Source: Frigoribacterium sp. SL97
GTDB taxonomy: Bacteria > Actinomycetota > Actinomycetes > Actinomycetales > Microbacteriaceae
Direction of reading: 5' to 3'
Assembly: GCF_026625765.1 (NCBI RefSeq)
Contig: NZ_CP113062.1
Location: 744,001-808,000, forward strand
Length of the DNA stretch: 64,000 nucleotides
Shown here: one piece after another, positions 8,662 through 16,864 of the stretch
How positions within the stretch are numbered: the stretch's first letter is position 1
Layout of the letters: every line of letters begins with the position of its first letter
Made by a program: the position numbers and the translations under genes
Notes under the pieces: generated by a model
Database searches by the model: none
What the model was told of the DNA's origin: nothing
What the model saw: the letters and a program-made list of their open reading frames with translations, nothing else

Positions 8662-9440
8662 TGGGCCAGAAAGTCAACCCGTACGGCTTCCGTCTGGGCA
8701 TCACCACCGACCACGTGTCGCGGTGGTTCACCGACAGCACGAAGCCGGGACAGCGTTACAGCGACTACGTCGCCGAGGACGTCAAGATCCGCACCCTGCT
8801 GAAGACCTCGCTCGACCGCGCCGGCGTGGCGAAGATCGAGATCGAGCGCACCCGTGACCGCGTCCGCGTCGACATCCACACGGCCCGTCCGGGCATCGTG
8901 ATCGGTCGTCGTGGCGCCGAGGCCGAGCGCATCCGCGGCGACCTCGAGAAGCTCACGAGCAAGCAGATCCAGCTCAACATCCTCGAGGTGAAGAACCCCG
9001 AGGCCGAGGCCCAGCTCGTCGCCCAGGGCATCGCCGAGCAGCTCGCTGCTCGCGTGGCGTTCCGTCGTGCGATGCGCAAGGGGCTCCAGGGCGCCCAGCG
9101 TGCCGGTGCCAAGGGTGTCCGCATCCAGGTGTCGGGCCGTCTCGGCGGCGCCGAGATGAGCCGCTCGGAGTTCTACCGCGAGGGCCGCGTGCCCCTGCAC
9201 ACGCTCCGCGCCAACATCGACTACGGCTTCTACGAGGCCAAGACCACCTTCGGTCGCATCGGTGTCAAGGTCTGGATCTACAAGGGCGACATCACCAACA
9301 AGGAGCTCGCGCGCGAGCAGGCGAACCAGAAGTCGTCTCGCCCCGAGCGCCGCAACGACCGTGACGGCGCCCGCCGCGGCGGGGGCGACCGCGCTCCCCG
9401 CGAGCAGAAGGCACCCGCCACCACAGGAGCTGAGGCGTAA
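8661..9440 (+). CDS. rpsC: 30S ribosomal protein S3
   Basis: 259 residues. The KH-domain signature ARPGIVIGRRGAEAERIR and the C-terminal block SGRLGGAEMSRSEFYREGRVPLHTLRA identify S3, which guards the mRNA entry channel. A basic tail of about 40 residues (RPERRNDRDGARRGGGDRA) follows the conserved fold, as in many actinobacteria. One-base overlap with rplV. Confidence 0.99.
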   Translation: MGQKVNPYGFRLGITTDHVSRWFTDSTKPGQRYSDYVAEDVKIRTLLKTSLDRAGVAKIEIERTRDRVRVDIHTARPGIVIGRRGAEAERIRGDLEKLTSKQIQLNILEVKNPEAEAQLVAQGIAEQLAARVAFRRAMRKGLQGAQRAGAKGVRIQVSGRLGGAEMSRSEFYREGRVPLHTLRANIDYGFYEAKTTFGRIGVKVWIYKGDITNKELAREQANQKSSRPERRNDRDGARRGGGDRAPREQKAPATTGAEA

Positions 9441-9442
9441 CC

Positions 9443-9862
9443 ATGCTTATCCCCCGTCGTGTCAAGCACCGCAAGCAGCACCACCCCGGCCGTAGCGGCC
9501 AGGCCACTGGTGGCACCAAGGTCAGCTTCGGTGAGTACGGCATCCAGGCCCTCACGCCCGCTTACGTGACCAACCGTCAGATCGAGTCCGCTCGTATCGC
9601 CATGACGCGTCACATCAAGCGTGGCGGAAAGGTGTGGATCAACATCTACCCCGACCGTCCCCTCACGAAGAAGCCCGCCGAGACCCGCATGGGTTCCGGT
9701 AAGGGCTCGCCCGAGTGGTGGGTCGCGAACGTCAAGCCGGGTCGCGTGCTCTTCGAGCTCAGCGGCGTGAGCGAGGAGATCGCCAAAGAGGCACTCACTC
9801 GCGCAATCCACAAGCTGCCCCTCAAGGCACGCATCATCAAGCGCGAGGAGGGCGACGCATAA
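9443..9862 (+). CDS. rplP: 50S ribosomal protein L16
   Basis: 139 residues, starting MLIPRRVKHRKQHHPGR and containing the family motif RMGSGKGSPEWWVANVKPGR. L16 organises the A-site region of the large subunit. It starts two bases after rpsC and shares one base with rpmC (TAATG). Confidence 0.99.
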   Translation: MLIPRRVKHRKQHHPGRSGQATGGTKVSFGEYGIQALTPAYVTNRQIESARIAMTRHIKRGGKVWINIYPDRPLTKKPAETRMGSGKGSPEWWVANVKPGRVLFELSGVSEEIAKEALTRAIHKLPLKARIIKREEGDA

Positions 9863-10185
9863 TGGCGATCGGTTCCAAGGAGCTCCGTCCTGTCGAGCTC
9901 GACACATTCGAAGACGAGCGTCTCGTCGATGAGCTGAAGAAGGCGAAGGAAGAACTCTTCAACCTCCGCTTCCAGTCGGCCACCGGCCAGCTCGAGAGCC
10001 ACGGCCGCCTGCGTGCCGTGAAACGCGACATCGCTCGCATCTACACGGTCCTGCGTGAGCGCGAGCTCGGCATCCGTGCCACCCCCGCCCCGGTCGAGGC
10101 GGCCCCCAAGGCCGCCAAGAAGTCGACCAAGAAGGCTGACAAGCCGGCCGAGACGGCTGACGAGACCGCCGAGGAGAGCAAGTAA
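9862..10185 (+). CDS. rpmC: 50S ribosomal protein L29 with Lys/Ala-rich C-terminal extension
   Basis: 107 residues. The first 68 form the usual L29 two-helix fold (LVDELKKAKEELFNLRFQSATGQLES). Normal L29 is about 60-75 residues, so the last 35-40 residues, an APKAAKKSTKKADKPAETADETAEESK type tail, are an extension of low complexity. The ATG at 9862 overlaps the rplP stop by one base; the open frame from 9715 lies inside rplP and is not used. L29 lies by the tunnel exit. The tail function is unknown. Confidence 0.96.
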   Translation: MAIGSKELRPVELDTFEDERLVDELKKAKEELFNLRFQSATGQLESHGRLRAVKRDIARIYTVLRERELGIRATPAPVEAAPKAAKKSTKKADKPAETADETAEESK

Positions 10186-10481
10186 TGGCCACCGAGAACA
10201 AGACCGAGGTCGACTCGGCTGCCGTCGAGGTCCGCGGCTACCGCAAGACGCGTCGCGGCTACGTGACCAGCGACAAGATGGAGAAGACCATCGTCGTCGA
10301 GGTCGAGGACCGCGTGAAGCACCCCCTGTACGGCAAGGTCATCCGCCGCACGTCCAAGGTCAAGGTCCACGACGAGGCCAACTCGGCCGGCGTCGGCGAC
10401 CTCGTCGTGATCAGCGAGACCCGTCCGCTCAGCGCCTCCAAGCGCTGGCGCCTGGTCGAGATCCTCGAGAAGGCGAAGTAG
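10185..10481 (+). CDS. rpsQ: 30S ribosomal protein S17
   Basis: 98 residues. The core RGYVTSDKMEKTIVVEVEDRVKHPLYGKVI and the signature GDLVVISETRPLSASKRWRLVEIL identify S17. About 15 acidic residues precede the conserved start. It overlaps rpmC by one base and is the last gene of the S10 block; rplN follows after 34 bases. Confidence 0.98.
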   Translation: MATENKTEVDSAAVEVRGYRKTRRGYVTSDKMEKTIVVEVEDRVKHPLYGKVIRRTSKVKVHDEANSAGVGDLVVISETRPLSASKRWRLVEILEKAK

Positions 10482-10515
10482 GCCTCGCGGCCTGCTTGCG
10501 TAGAAGGAGACACAA

Positions 10516-10884
10516 GTGATTCAGCAAGAATCCCGCCTCAAGATCGCCGACAACACCGGGGCAAAAGAGATCCTCACCATCCGCGTGCTCGGTGGCTCCG
10601 GCCGTCGTTACGCCGGCCTGGGTGACGTCATCGTCGCCACGGTGAAGGACGCCATCCCCGGTGGCAACGTGAAGAAGGGTGACGTCGTCAAGGCCGTCAT
10701 CGTTCGCACCAAGAAAGAGGTCCGTCGTCCGGACGGCTCTTACATCAAGTTCGACGAGAACGCCGCAGTGATCCTGAAGGCCGACGGAGACCCCCGCGGA
10801 ACCCGCATCTTCGGACCGGTCGGTCGCGAACTCCGTGACAAGAAGTTCATGAAGATCATCTCGCTGGCGCCGGAGGTTATCTAA
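10516..10884 (+). CDS. rplN: 50S ribosomal protein L14
   Basis: 122 residues, exact family length, starting at a GTG with AGAAGGAGA just upstream. Conserved blocks are IQQESRLKIADNTGAKE and the C-terminal RIFGPVGRELRDKKFMKIISLAPEVI. L14 forms an intersubunit bridge. It is the first gene of the spc-type group. Confidence 0.99.
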   Translation: MIQQESRLKIADNTGAKEILTIRVLGGSGRRYAGLGDVIVATVKDAIPGGNVKKGDVVKAVIVRTKKEVRRPDGSYIKFDENAAVILKADGDPRGTRIFGPVGRELRDKKFMKIISLAPEVI

Positions 10885-10887
10885 GTC

Positions 10888-11247
10888 ATGGCAAACATCA
10901 AGAAGGGTGACCTCGTGCAGGTCATCACCGGTGCCTCGCAGGCCCGCGGCGGAGACCGCGGCAAGCAGGGCAAGGTCCTCGAGGTGCTCGTCGAGCGCAA
11001 CCGCGTGGTCGTCGAAGGCGTCAACTTCGTGACCAAGCACGTGCGCGTCGGCCAGACCCAGCGTGGTTCCAAGACCGGTGGCATCGAGACGCACGAGGCT
11101 CCGATCCACGTGTCGAACGTCGCCGTCGTCGACCCCAAGACCAAGAAGCCCACCCGCGTCGGCTTCCGCGAAGAGACGGTCACCAAGGACGGCGTGTCCA
11201 AGACCGTTCGCGTCCGTTACGCCAAGAAGTCTGGTGAGAACCTCTGA
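10888..11247 (+). CDS. rplX: 50S ribosomal protein L24
   Basis: 119 residues. The KOW motif KKGDLVQVITGASQARGGDRGKQGKV is at the N-terminus, and RTVRVRYAKKSGE-like sequence closes the protein. L24 is an assembly initiator protein. The stop overlaps the start of rplE by one base (TGATG). Confidence 0.98.
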   Translation: MANIKKGDLVQVITGASQARGGDRGKQGKVLEVLVERNRVVVEGVNFVTKHVRVGQTQRGSKTGGIETHEAPIHVSNVAVVDPKTKKPTRVGFREETVTKDGVSKTVRVRYAKKSGENL

Positions 11248-11834
11248 TGACCGACACCACCACGCAGGCCGCCACGGCCCTCCCGCGGCTGAAGGCCAAG
11301 TACCGCGCCGAGATCATCGAGCAGCTGAAGTCCGACTTCGGCTTCACGAACGTGCACCAGGTGCCCGGGCTCGTGAAGATCGTCGTCAACACCGGTGTCG
11401 GTGAGGCCGCTCGCGACAGCAAGATCATCGACGGTGCCATCAAGGACCTGACGGCCATCACGGGCCAGAAGCCCCAGGTCACCAAGGCACGCAAGTCCAT
11501 CGCGCAGTTCAAGCTGCGCGAGGGCCAGCCGATCGGTGCCCACGTCACGCTCCGCGGTGACCGCGCCTGGGAGTTCCTCGACCGACTGCTGTCGCTGGCG
11601 CTGCCCCGCATCCGTGACTTCCGTGGTCTGAGCGACCGCCAGTTCGACGGAAACGGCAACTACACCTTCGGTCTCAACGAGCAGAGCATGTTCCACGAGA
11701 TCGACCAGGACCGCATCGACCGCGTCCGTGGCTTCGACATCACCGTCGTCACGACCGCCAAGAACGACGACGAGGGTCGCGCGCTGCTCAAGGCGCTCGG
11801 GTTCCCGTTCCGTTCGGCCGACTCGGCCAACTAA
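11247..11834 (+). CDS. rplE: 50S ribosomal protein L5
   Basis: 195 residues. Conserved parts include VPGLVKIVVNTGVGEAARDSK (about 39-59), LREGQPIGAHVTLRG and RGFDITVVTTAKND. L5 binds 5S rRNA and contacts P-site tRNA. In the common spc order rpsN follows, but here 141 non-coding bases with two hairpins follow instead. Confidence 0.99.
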   Translation: MTDTTTQAATALPRLKAKYRAEIIEQLKSDFGFTNVHQVPGLVKIVVNTGVGEAARDSKIIDGAIKDLTAITGQKPQVTKARKSIAQFKLREGQPIGAHVTLRGDRAWEFLDRLLSLALPRIRDFRGLSDRQFDGNGNYTFGLNEQSMFHEIDQDRIDRVRGFDITVVTTAKNDDEGRALLKALGFPFRSADSAN

Positions 11835-11841
11835 GATCGTC

Positions 11842-11908
11842 CGGTCGGCAACTCTCTCGTAGAGTTGCCGGCCGTTCCCCTGAGGTCGACGAGAACCGCT
11901 CGTCGACC
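11842..11908 (+). promoter_or_regulatory. Two consecutive hairpins between rplE and rpsH
   Basis: Hairpin one pairs 11842-11855 with 11861-11874, a 14-base stem with one G-U pair and a CTCGT loop. Hairpin two pairs 11884-11893 with 11899-11908, a perfect 10-base stem with an AACCG loop. No T tract follows either, so simple Rho-independent termination is unlikely. They fill the place where rpsN usually lies and could be processing sites, an attenuator or a ribosomal-protein target. Confidence 0.6.
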
Positions 11909-11975
11909 AATCGATCGCCCAGGTCGGCACCCGGTGTACCGGATGTCGAAACCGGACGAGAAAGTGACAAACCGC

Positions 11976-12374
11976 ATGACGATGACAGATCCGGTCGCAG
12001 ACCTGCTGACCAGACTGCGCAACGCGAACTCGGCTTTCCACGAGACCGTGTCGCTCCCGAGCAGCAAGCTCAAGTCCCACATCGCCGAGATCCTCAAGCG
12101 CGAGGGTTTCATCGAGTCGTGGAAGGTCGAAGACGCCCGCGTCGGCCAGACCCTCACGATCGACCTCAAGTACGGCCCCGCCCGTGAGCGCTCCATCAAG
12201 GGCATCAAGCGCGTGTCGAAGCCCGGCCTCCGCGTCTACGCCAAGTCGACCGAGATCCCCCAGGTGCTCGGTGGCCTCGGTGTCGCCATCCTGTCGACTT
12301 CCTCCGGTCTGTTGACCGACCGTGAGGCCCAGAAGAAGGGCGTAGGCGGAGAAGTCCTCGCCTACGTGTGGTAA
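11976..12374 (+). CDS. rpsH: 30S ribosomal protein S8
   Basis: 132 residues, standard length, starting MTMTDPVADLLTRLRNANSAFHETV and ending with the signature ILSTSSGLLTDREAQKKGVGGEVLAYVW. The frame is open from 11865, but that region is the hairpin spacer, so ATG 11976 is used. S8 binds helix 21 of 16S rRNA and is the translational repressor of the spc operon in E. coli. Confidence 0.98.
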   Translation: MTMTDPVADLLTRLRNANSAFHETVSLPSSKLKSHIAEILKREGFIESWKVEDARVGQTLTIDLKYGPARERSIKGIKRVSKPGLRVYAKSTEIPQVLGGLGVAILSTSSGLLTDREAQKKGVGGEVLAYVW

Positions 12375-12380
12375 CTCGTC

Positions 12381-12917
12381 ATGTCTCGAATCGGAAGACT
12401 CCCCATCTCGATCCCTGCCGGGGTCGACGTGAAGATCGACGGCCAGGCCGTCAGCGTCAAGGGCCCCAAGGGTGAGCTGTCGCTCGTCGTCAAGAGCCCC
12501 ATCGAAGCCAGGATCGAAGAAGGCACGGTCGTCGTGACCCGTCCGGACGACGAGCGCGAGTCGCGTTCGCTCCACGGCCTCACGCGCACCCTGATCGCCA
12601 ACCAGATCATCGGCGTCACCGAGGGCTACACCAAGGGCCTCGAAGTCGTCGGAACCGGTTACCGCGTCCAGGCCAAGGGCTCGAACGTCGAGTTCGCCCT
12701 GGGCTACTCGCACCCCATCACCGTCGAGCCGCCCGCGGGCATCAGCTTCACGGTCGAGGGCAACAACAAGCTCACCGTCGTCGGGATCGACAAGCAGGCC
12801 GTCGGCGAGATGGCTGCCAACATCCGCAAGCTGCGCAAGCCCGAGCCCTACAAGGGCAAGGGTGTCCGCTACGCCGGCGAGGTCGTCCGCCGCAAGGCCG
12901 GAAAGTCAGGTAAGTAA
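12381..12917 (+). CDS. rplF: 50S ribosomal protein L6
   Basis: 178 residues with the L6 start MSRIGRLPISIPAGVDVKIDG and the C-terminal signature RKPEPYKGKGVRYAGEVVRRKAGKSGK. L6 lies near the GTPase-associated centre. It starts six bases after rpsH and is followed after two bases by rplR. Confidence 0.99.
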   Translation: MSRIGRLPISIPAGVDVKIDGQAVSVKGPKGELSLVVKSPIEARIEEGTVVVTRPDDERESRSLHGLTRTLIANQIIGVTEGYTKGLEVVGTGYRVQAKGSNVEFALGYSHPITVEPPAGISFTVEGNNKLTVVGIDKQAVGEMAANIRKLRKPEPYKGKGVRYAGEVVRRKAGKSGK

Positions 12918-12919
12918 TC

Positions 12920-13291
12920 ATGGGTCTCGGTACACGAGGAAAAAGCAAGTCGGCTGCCACCAAGCGCCGTCACACCCGCCTGCGCAAGAAGGTCGTGGGC
13001 ACCGAAGAGCGTCCCCGTCTCGTCGTCACCCGTTCGGCCCGGCACGTGTTCGTGCAGGTCGTCGACGACAGCAAGGGCTTCACCGTCGCCAGCGCATCGA
13101 CCCTCGAGGCCGACCTGCGCACGTTCGACGGTGACAAGACCGCGAAGTCCCGCAAGGTCGGCGAGCTCGTCGCCGAGCGTGCGAAGGCTGCGGGCATCGA
13201 GGCCGTCGTGTTCGATCGCGGCGGCAACAAGTACGCCGGACGCGTCGCGGCCATCGCCGAAGGCGCCCGAGAGGCTGGTTTGAACCTGTGA
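12920..13291 (+). CDS. rplR: 50S ribosomal protein L18
   Basis: 123 residues. The core RLVVTRSARHVFVQVVDD and the C-terminal FDRGGNKYAGRVAAIAEGAREAGLNL are typical. L18 brings 5S rRNA to the large subunit together with L5. Its stop overlaps the GTG of rpsE by four bases (GTGA). Confidence 0.98.
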   Translation: MGLGTRGKSKSAATKRRHTRLRKKVVGTEERPRLVVTRSARHVFVQVVDDSKGFTVASASTLEADLRTFDGDKTAKSRKVGELVAERAKAAGIEAVVFDRGGNKYAGRVAAIAEGAREAGLNL

Positions 13292-14028
13292 GCGACGCTA
13301 CGAACACCACTCCCCCCGCAGAGACCGAAGCGACCAAGGCACCGGCTGAGGCCGTCGTCGAGCGTCCCGTCGAGACCGCTGCCGGCTCGGAGTCGAACAA
13401 CCGCGAGGGTGGTCGCACCGACCGCCGTGGCGGCCAGGGTCGCGGTGACCGCAACCAGGGTGGCCGCGGACGCGGCGACCGTGACGACAAGAGCCAGTTC
13501 CTGGAGCGCGTCGTCACGATCAACCGCGTGTCGAAGGTCGTCAAGGGCGGTCGTCGCTTCAGCTTCACCGCACTCGTCGTCGTCGGTGACGGCAACGGAC
13601 TGGTCGGTGTCGGCTACGGCAAGGCCCGAGAGGTCCCCACGGCCATCAGCAAGGGCGTCGAAGAGGCAAAGAAGAACTTCTTCCGCGTCCCGCGCATCGG
13701 CAACACGATCCCGCACCCCGTGCAGGGTGAAGCCGCTGCAGGCGTCGTCATGCTGCGTCCGGCCTCGGCCGGTACCGGTGTCATCGCCGGTGGTCCCGTC
13801 CGCGCCGTGCTCGAGTGCGCCGGCGTGCACGACGTCCTGAGCAAGTCGCTCGGTTCGTCGAACACGATCAACATCGTCCACGCCACGGTCGAGGCGTTGC
13901 AGCAGCTCGAAGAGCCGCGTGCCGTCGCCGCCCGTCGTGGACTCGACATCGACGCTGTCATGCCGGCCTTCATGGTCCGTGCCGAGCAGGCAGCTCGTAC
14001 CGCCGCGACCGAGAAGGCAGGTGCCTGA
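13288..14028 (+). CDS. rpsE: 30S ribosomal protein S5 with Arg/Gly-rich N-terminal extension
   Basis: 246 residues, longer than the 165-200 common for S5. Residues 1-70 are low complexity: an acidic Glu/Ala part, then an RGG-like stretch (GGRTDRRGGQGRGDRNQGGRGRGDRDD). The S5 fold begins at SQFLERVVTINRVSKVVKGGRRF; the motif GDGNGLVGVGYGKAREVPTAI and the C-terminal region are intact. S5 supports decoding accuracy and helicase activity. The start is GTG 13288, coupled to rplR. The Arg/Gly tail may add RNA contacts (inference). Confidence 0.97.
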   Translation: MSDATNTTPPAETEATKAPAEAVVERPVETAAGSESNNREGGRTDRRGGQGRGDRNQGGRGRGDRDDKSQFLERVVTINRVSKVVKGGRRFSFTALVVVGDGNGLVGVGYGKAREVPTAISKGVEEAKKNFFRVPRIGNTIPHPVQGEAAAGVVMLRPASAGTGVIAGGPVRAVLECAGVHDVLSKSLGSSNTINIVHATVEALQQLEEPRAVAARRGLDIDAVMPAFMVRAEQAARTAATEKAGA

Positions 14029-14213
14029 TGGCCGCCAACCTCAAGGTGACCCAGATCAAGTCCGTAATCAGCGAGAAGCAGAACCAGCGTGACACGCTGC
14101 GGAGCCTGGGCCTCAAGCGCATCGGCCAGTCGGTCGTTCGCGAGGACACCAAGCAGAACCGCGGCTACGTCAACACGGTCGCCCACCTCGTGAAGGTCGA
14201 GGAGATTGACTAA
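14028..14213 (+). CDS. rpmD: 50S ribosomal protein L30
   Basis: 61 residues. It begins MAANLKVTQIKSVISEKQNQRDTLRSLGLKRIGQSV and ends in NTVAHLVKVEEID. The ATG overlaps the rpsE stop by one base (TGATG) and the stop overlaps the rplO ATG by one base. The upstream open frame from 13815 lies within rpsE and is rejected. Confidence 0.98.
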   Translation: MAANLKVTQIKSVISEKQNQRDTLRSLGLKRIGQSVVREDTKQNRGYVNTVAHLVKVEEID

Positions 14214-14848
14214 TGGCTGACGAGAAGAACGAGGCCGCCGCGAAGGCCGCCCCGAAGAAGGCCGCCGCCCCCAAGGCGACGACCACCAAGGCAGCAGCTC
14301 CCAAGGCTGCCGCCAAGAAGCCCGCAGCCGACAAGGCCGCTGCTTCGACGGGTTCGACCACCAAGGCCGCTCCCGCCTCGACGACGTCCTCCGACGACGT
14401 CGCGCGTCCCCAGGTGCTCAAGGTGCACCACCTTCGTCCGGCTCCCGGTGCCAAGAAGGCGAAGACGCGCGTCGGCCGTGGTGAGGGTTCGAAGGGTAAG
14501 ACGGCCGGTCGTGGCACCAAGGGTCAGAAGGCCCGGTACCAGGTCAAGGTCGGATTCGAGGGTGGCCAGATGCCGCTCCACATGCGTACTCCGAAGCTGC
14601 GCGGGTTCAAGAACCCGTTCCGCGTCGAGTACCAGGTGGTCAACCTCGAGAAGCTGAACGAGCTCTACCCGCAGGGTGGTGACGTCACCGTCGGTGACCT
14701 CGTCGCCAAGGGTGCCGTTCGGAAGAACGAGAAGGTCAAGGTCCTCGGACAGGGCGACCTGAGCGTCAAGCTCACCGTCGCGGTCGACAAGGTCTCCGGC
14801 TCCGCCGAGGACAAGATCGTCGCCGCCGGCGGGTCCGTCAGCAAGTAA
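14213..14848 (+). CDS. rplO: 50S ribosomal protein L15 with Ala/Lys-rich N-terminal extension
   Basis: 211 residues against about 145-150 for usual L15. The first 66 are an Ala/Lys/Thr-rich, histone-like lead (EAAAKAAPKKAAAPKATTTK). The normal L15 start follows at VLKVHHLRPAPGAKKAKTRVGRGEGSKGKTAGRGTKGQKAR. ATG 14213 is chosen because it is coupled to rpmD by a one-base overlap and preceded by CGAGGAG. An internal GTG at the start of the L15 core cannot be excluded. L15 is a late assembly protein. Confidence 0.95.
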   Translation: MADEKNEAAAKAAPKKAAAPKATTTKAAAPKAAAKKPAADKAAASTGSTTKAAPASTTSSDDVARPQVLKVHHLRPAPGAKKAKTRVGRGEGSKGKTAGRGTKGQKARYQVKVGFEGGQMPLHMRTPKLRGFKNPFRVEYQVVNLEKLNELYPQGGDVTVGDLVAKGAVRKNEKVKVLGQGDLSVKLTVAVDKVSGSAEDKIVAAGGSVSK

Positions 14849-14859
14849 AAATCACCTGA

Positions 14860-14885
14860 GGGGGTGGTCCGCCAGGGCCACCCCC
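14860..14885 (+). terminator. Hairpin between rplO and secY
   Basis: An 11-base stem with one G-U pair (14860-14870 with 14875-14885) and a GCCA loop lies 11 bases after the rplO stop. The downstream bases ATCAGTCGTC are not a T tract, so it may be a partial terminator or a processing point that lowers secY expression relative to the ribosomal genes. Confidence 0.55.
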
Positions 14886-14920
14886 ATCAGTCGTCTATCC
14901 TTCATACCGGGAGGCCCCAC

Positions 14921-16243
14921 GTGTTCAGAGCTGTCGCGCGCATCATGCGCACCCCCGACCTGCGTCGCAAGATCGGGTTCACGCTCGGCATCATCGCGCT
15001 CTTCCGGTTGGGGAGCTTCATCCCCGCGCCGTTCGTCGACTACCAGAACGTGCAGGCCTGTCTCGCGGGCAACCAGGGCACCTCGGGTCTCTACGAGCTC
15101 GTCAACCTGTTCAGCGGCGGCGCTCTGCTGCAGCTGTCCGTGTTCGCGTTGGGCATCATGCCCTACATCACCTCGTCGATCATCGTGCAGTTGCTGCGCG
15201 TGGTCATCCCCCACTTCGACACCCTCTACAAAGAGGGCCAGTCCGGGCAGGCGAAGCTCACGCAGTACACGCGGTACCTCACCATCGCTCTCGGCGTCCT
15301 CCAGTCGACGACGCTCATCACCGTGGCCCGCTCGGGTGCCCTGTTCGGTTCGTCCGGCATCGCGGAGTGCAGCCAGCTGATCACGAACGACGCCTGGTAC
15401 GCCGTCATGCTCATGGTCGTCACGATGACCGCCGGTACCGGCCTCATCATGTGGATGGGCGAACTCATCACCGAGCGCGGCATCGGCAACGGCATGTCGC
15501 TGCTGATCTTCACCTCGATCGCCGCCCGCTTCCCGACGGCCCTCTGGAGCATCGCGCAGTCGCGCAGCTTCGAGATCTTCCTGCTCGTCATCGCGGTCGG
15601 ACTGATCATCATGGCGCTTGTGGTCTTCGTCGAGCAGTCCCAACGGCGGATCCCCGTCCAGTACGCCAAACGCATGGTCGGTCGGCGCACGTACGGTGGC
15701 AACAACACGTACATCCCGATCAAGGTCAACATGGCCGGCGTCGTGCCGGTCATCTTCGCCTCGTCGCTGCTCTACCTCCCGGCCCTCGTCGCCCAGTTCA
15801 ACCAACCCTCCGACGGAACGGCTCCGCCCGCCTGGGTCAGCTGGGTGCAGGCCAACCTCACCTCGGGCGACAACCCGCTCTACATGGTGCTGTACTTCGC
15901 CCTCATCGTCGGGTTCACCTACTTCTACGTCGCGATCACCTTCAACCCCGAAGAGGTCGCCGACAACATGAAGAAGTACGGCGGGTTCATCCCGGGCATC
16001 CGGGCCGGTCGCCCCACGGCCGAGTACCTCGACTACGTGCTGACGCGTGTGACGCTGCCCGGTGCCCTGTACCTCGGCATCATCGCGCTCATCCCGCTGA
16101 TCGCGTTGGCCACGGTCGGTGCGAACCAGAACTTCCCCTTCGGAGGCGCCAGCATCCTGATCATCGTGGGCGTCGGCCTCGAGACGGTCAAGCAGATCGA
16201 CTCCCAGCTGCAGCAGCGTCACTACGAGGGCCTGCTCCGATGA
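14921..16243 (+). CDS. secY: Preprotein translocase subunit SecY
   Basis: 440 residues with about ten hydrophobic segments, the usual SecY topology. The SecY signature GSFIPAPFVDY lies early, and a second family motif MPYITSSIIVQLL follows the plug region. SecY forms the membrane channel of the Sec system with SecE and SecG. GTG 14921 is chosen because GGGAGG lies just upstream and MFRAVARIMRTPDLRRKIGFTLGIIALFRLG is the expected N-terminus; the open frame from 14864 would run into the hairpin. The stop overlaps the adk ATG by two bases. Confidence 0.97.
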   Translation: MFRAVARIMRTPDLRRKIGFTLGIIALFRLGSFIPAPFVDYQNVQACLAGNQGTSGLYELVNLFSGGALLQLSVFALGIMPYITSSIIVQLLRVVIPHFDTLYKEGQSGQAKLTQYTRYLTIALGVLQSTTLITVARSGALFGSSGIAECSQLITNDAWYAVMLMVVTMTAGTGLIMWMGELITERGIGNGMSLLIFTSIAARFPTALWSIAQSRSFEIFLLVIAVGLIIMALVVFVEQSQRRIPVQYAKRMVGRRTYGGNNTYIPIKVNMAGVVPVIFASSLLYLPALVAQFNQPSDGTAPPAWVSWVQANLTSGDNPLYMVLYFALIVGFTYFYVAITFNPEEVADNMKKYGGFIPGIRAGRPTAEYLDYVLTRVTLPGALYLGIIALIPLIALATVGANQNFPFGGASILIIVGVGLETVKQIDSQLQQRHYEGLLR

Positions 16244-16860
16244 GCGCCGCTGAGACCCGACTCAGCCCGCGCCTCCTCATCGTCGGTCCCCCCGGGGCCG
16301 GCAAGGGCACCCAGGCGGTCGCGATCGCCGAGTCGTTGGGCATCCCCGCGATCTCGACCGGCGACATCTTCCGCGCCAACGTCAAGAACGAGACCGAGCT
16401 CGGTCTCAAGGTCAAGGCGATCCTCGACGCGGGCGACTACGTACCGGACAGCCTCACCAACGAGCTCATCTCCGACCGGCTGTCGCAGGCCGATGCGAGC
16501 GAGGGCTTCCTCCTCGACGGGTACCCACGCACGCTGCAGCAGGTCGAATTCCTCGACGAGCACCTCGCCGCGCAAGGGCAGTCCTTGACCACCGTCGTCC
16601 AGCTGGTCGCCGAGCGGGACGAGATCGTCGAGCGACTGCGCCGGCGTGCCGTCGACCAGGGGCGTTCCGACGACACCGAGGACGCCATCCGCCACCGCCA
16701 GGACGTCTACCTCCGCGAGACCGCACCCCTGATCGACACGTACCGAGATCGAGGCATCCTCGTCGAGGTCGACGGTCTGGGCGGCATCGACGAGGTCGCC
16801 GGGCGCATCGAGTCGGCCTTGGCCGCTCGCGGTTTCACGTCCGTCGCCTCGGCTTCCTGA
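16240..16860 (+). CDS. adk: Adenylate kinase
   Basis: 206 residues. It interconverts ATP + AMP and 2 ADP. The P-loop GPPGAGKGTQ is at about residues 16-25, the AMP site shows STGDIFR, and FLLDGYPRTLQQ is the family signature. The LID is the short form without a four-Cys zinc site, as is normal in actinobacteria. ATG 16240 overlaps the end of secY (ATGA), the conserved secY-adk-map order. Confidence 0.98.
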   Translation: MSAAETRLSPRLLIVGPPGAGKGTQAVAIAESLGIPAISTGDIFRANVKNETELGLKVKAILDAGDYVPDSLTNELISDRLSQADASEGFLLDGYPRTLQQVEFLDEHLAAQGQSLTTVVQLVAERDEIVERLRRRAVDQGRSDDTEDAIRHRQDVYLRETAPLIDTYRDRGILVEVDGLGGIDEVAGRIESALAARGFTSVASAS

Positions 16861-16864
16861 CCTC

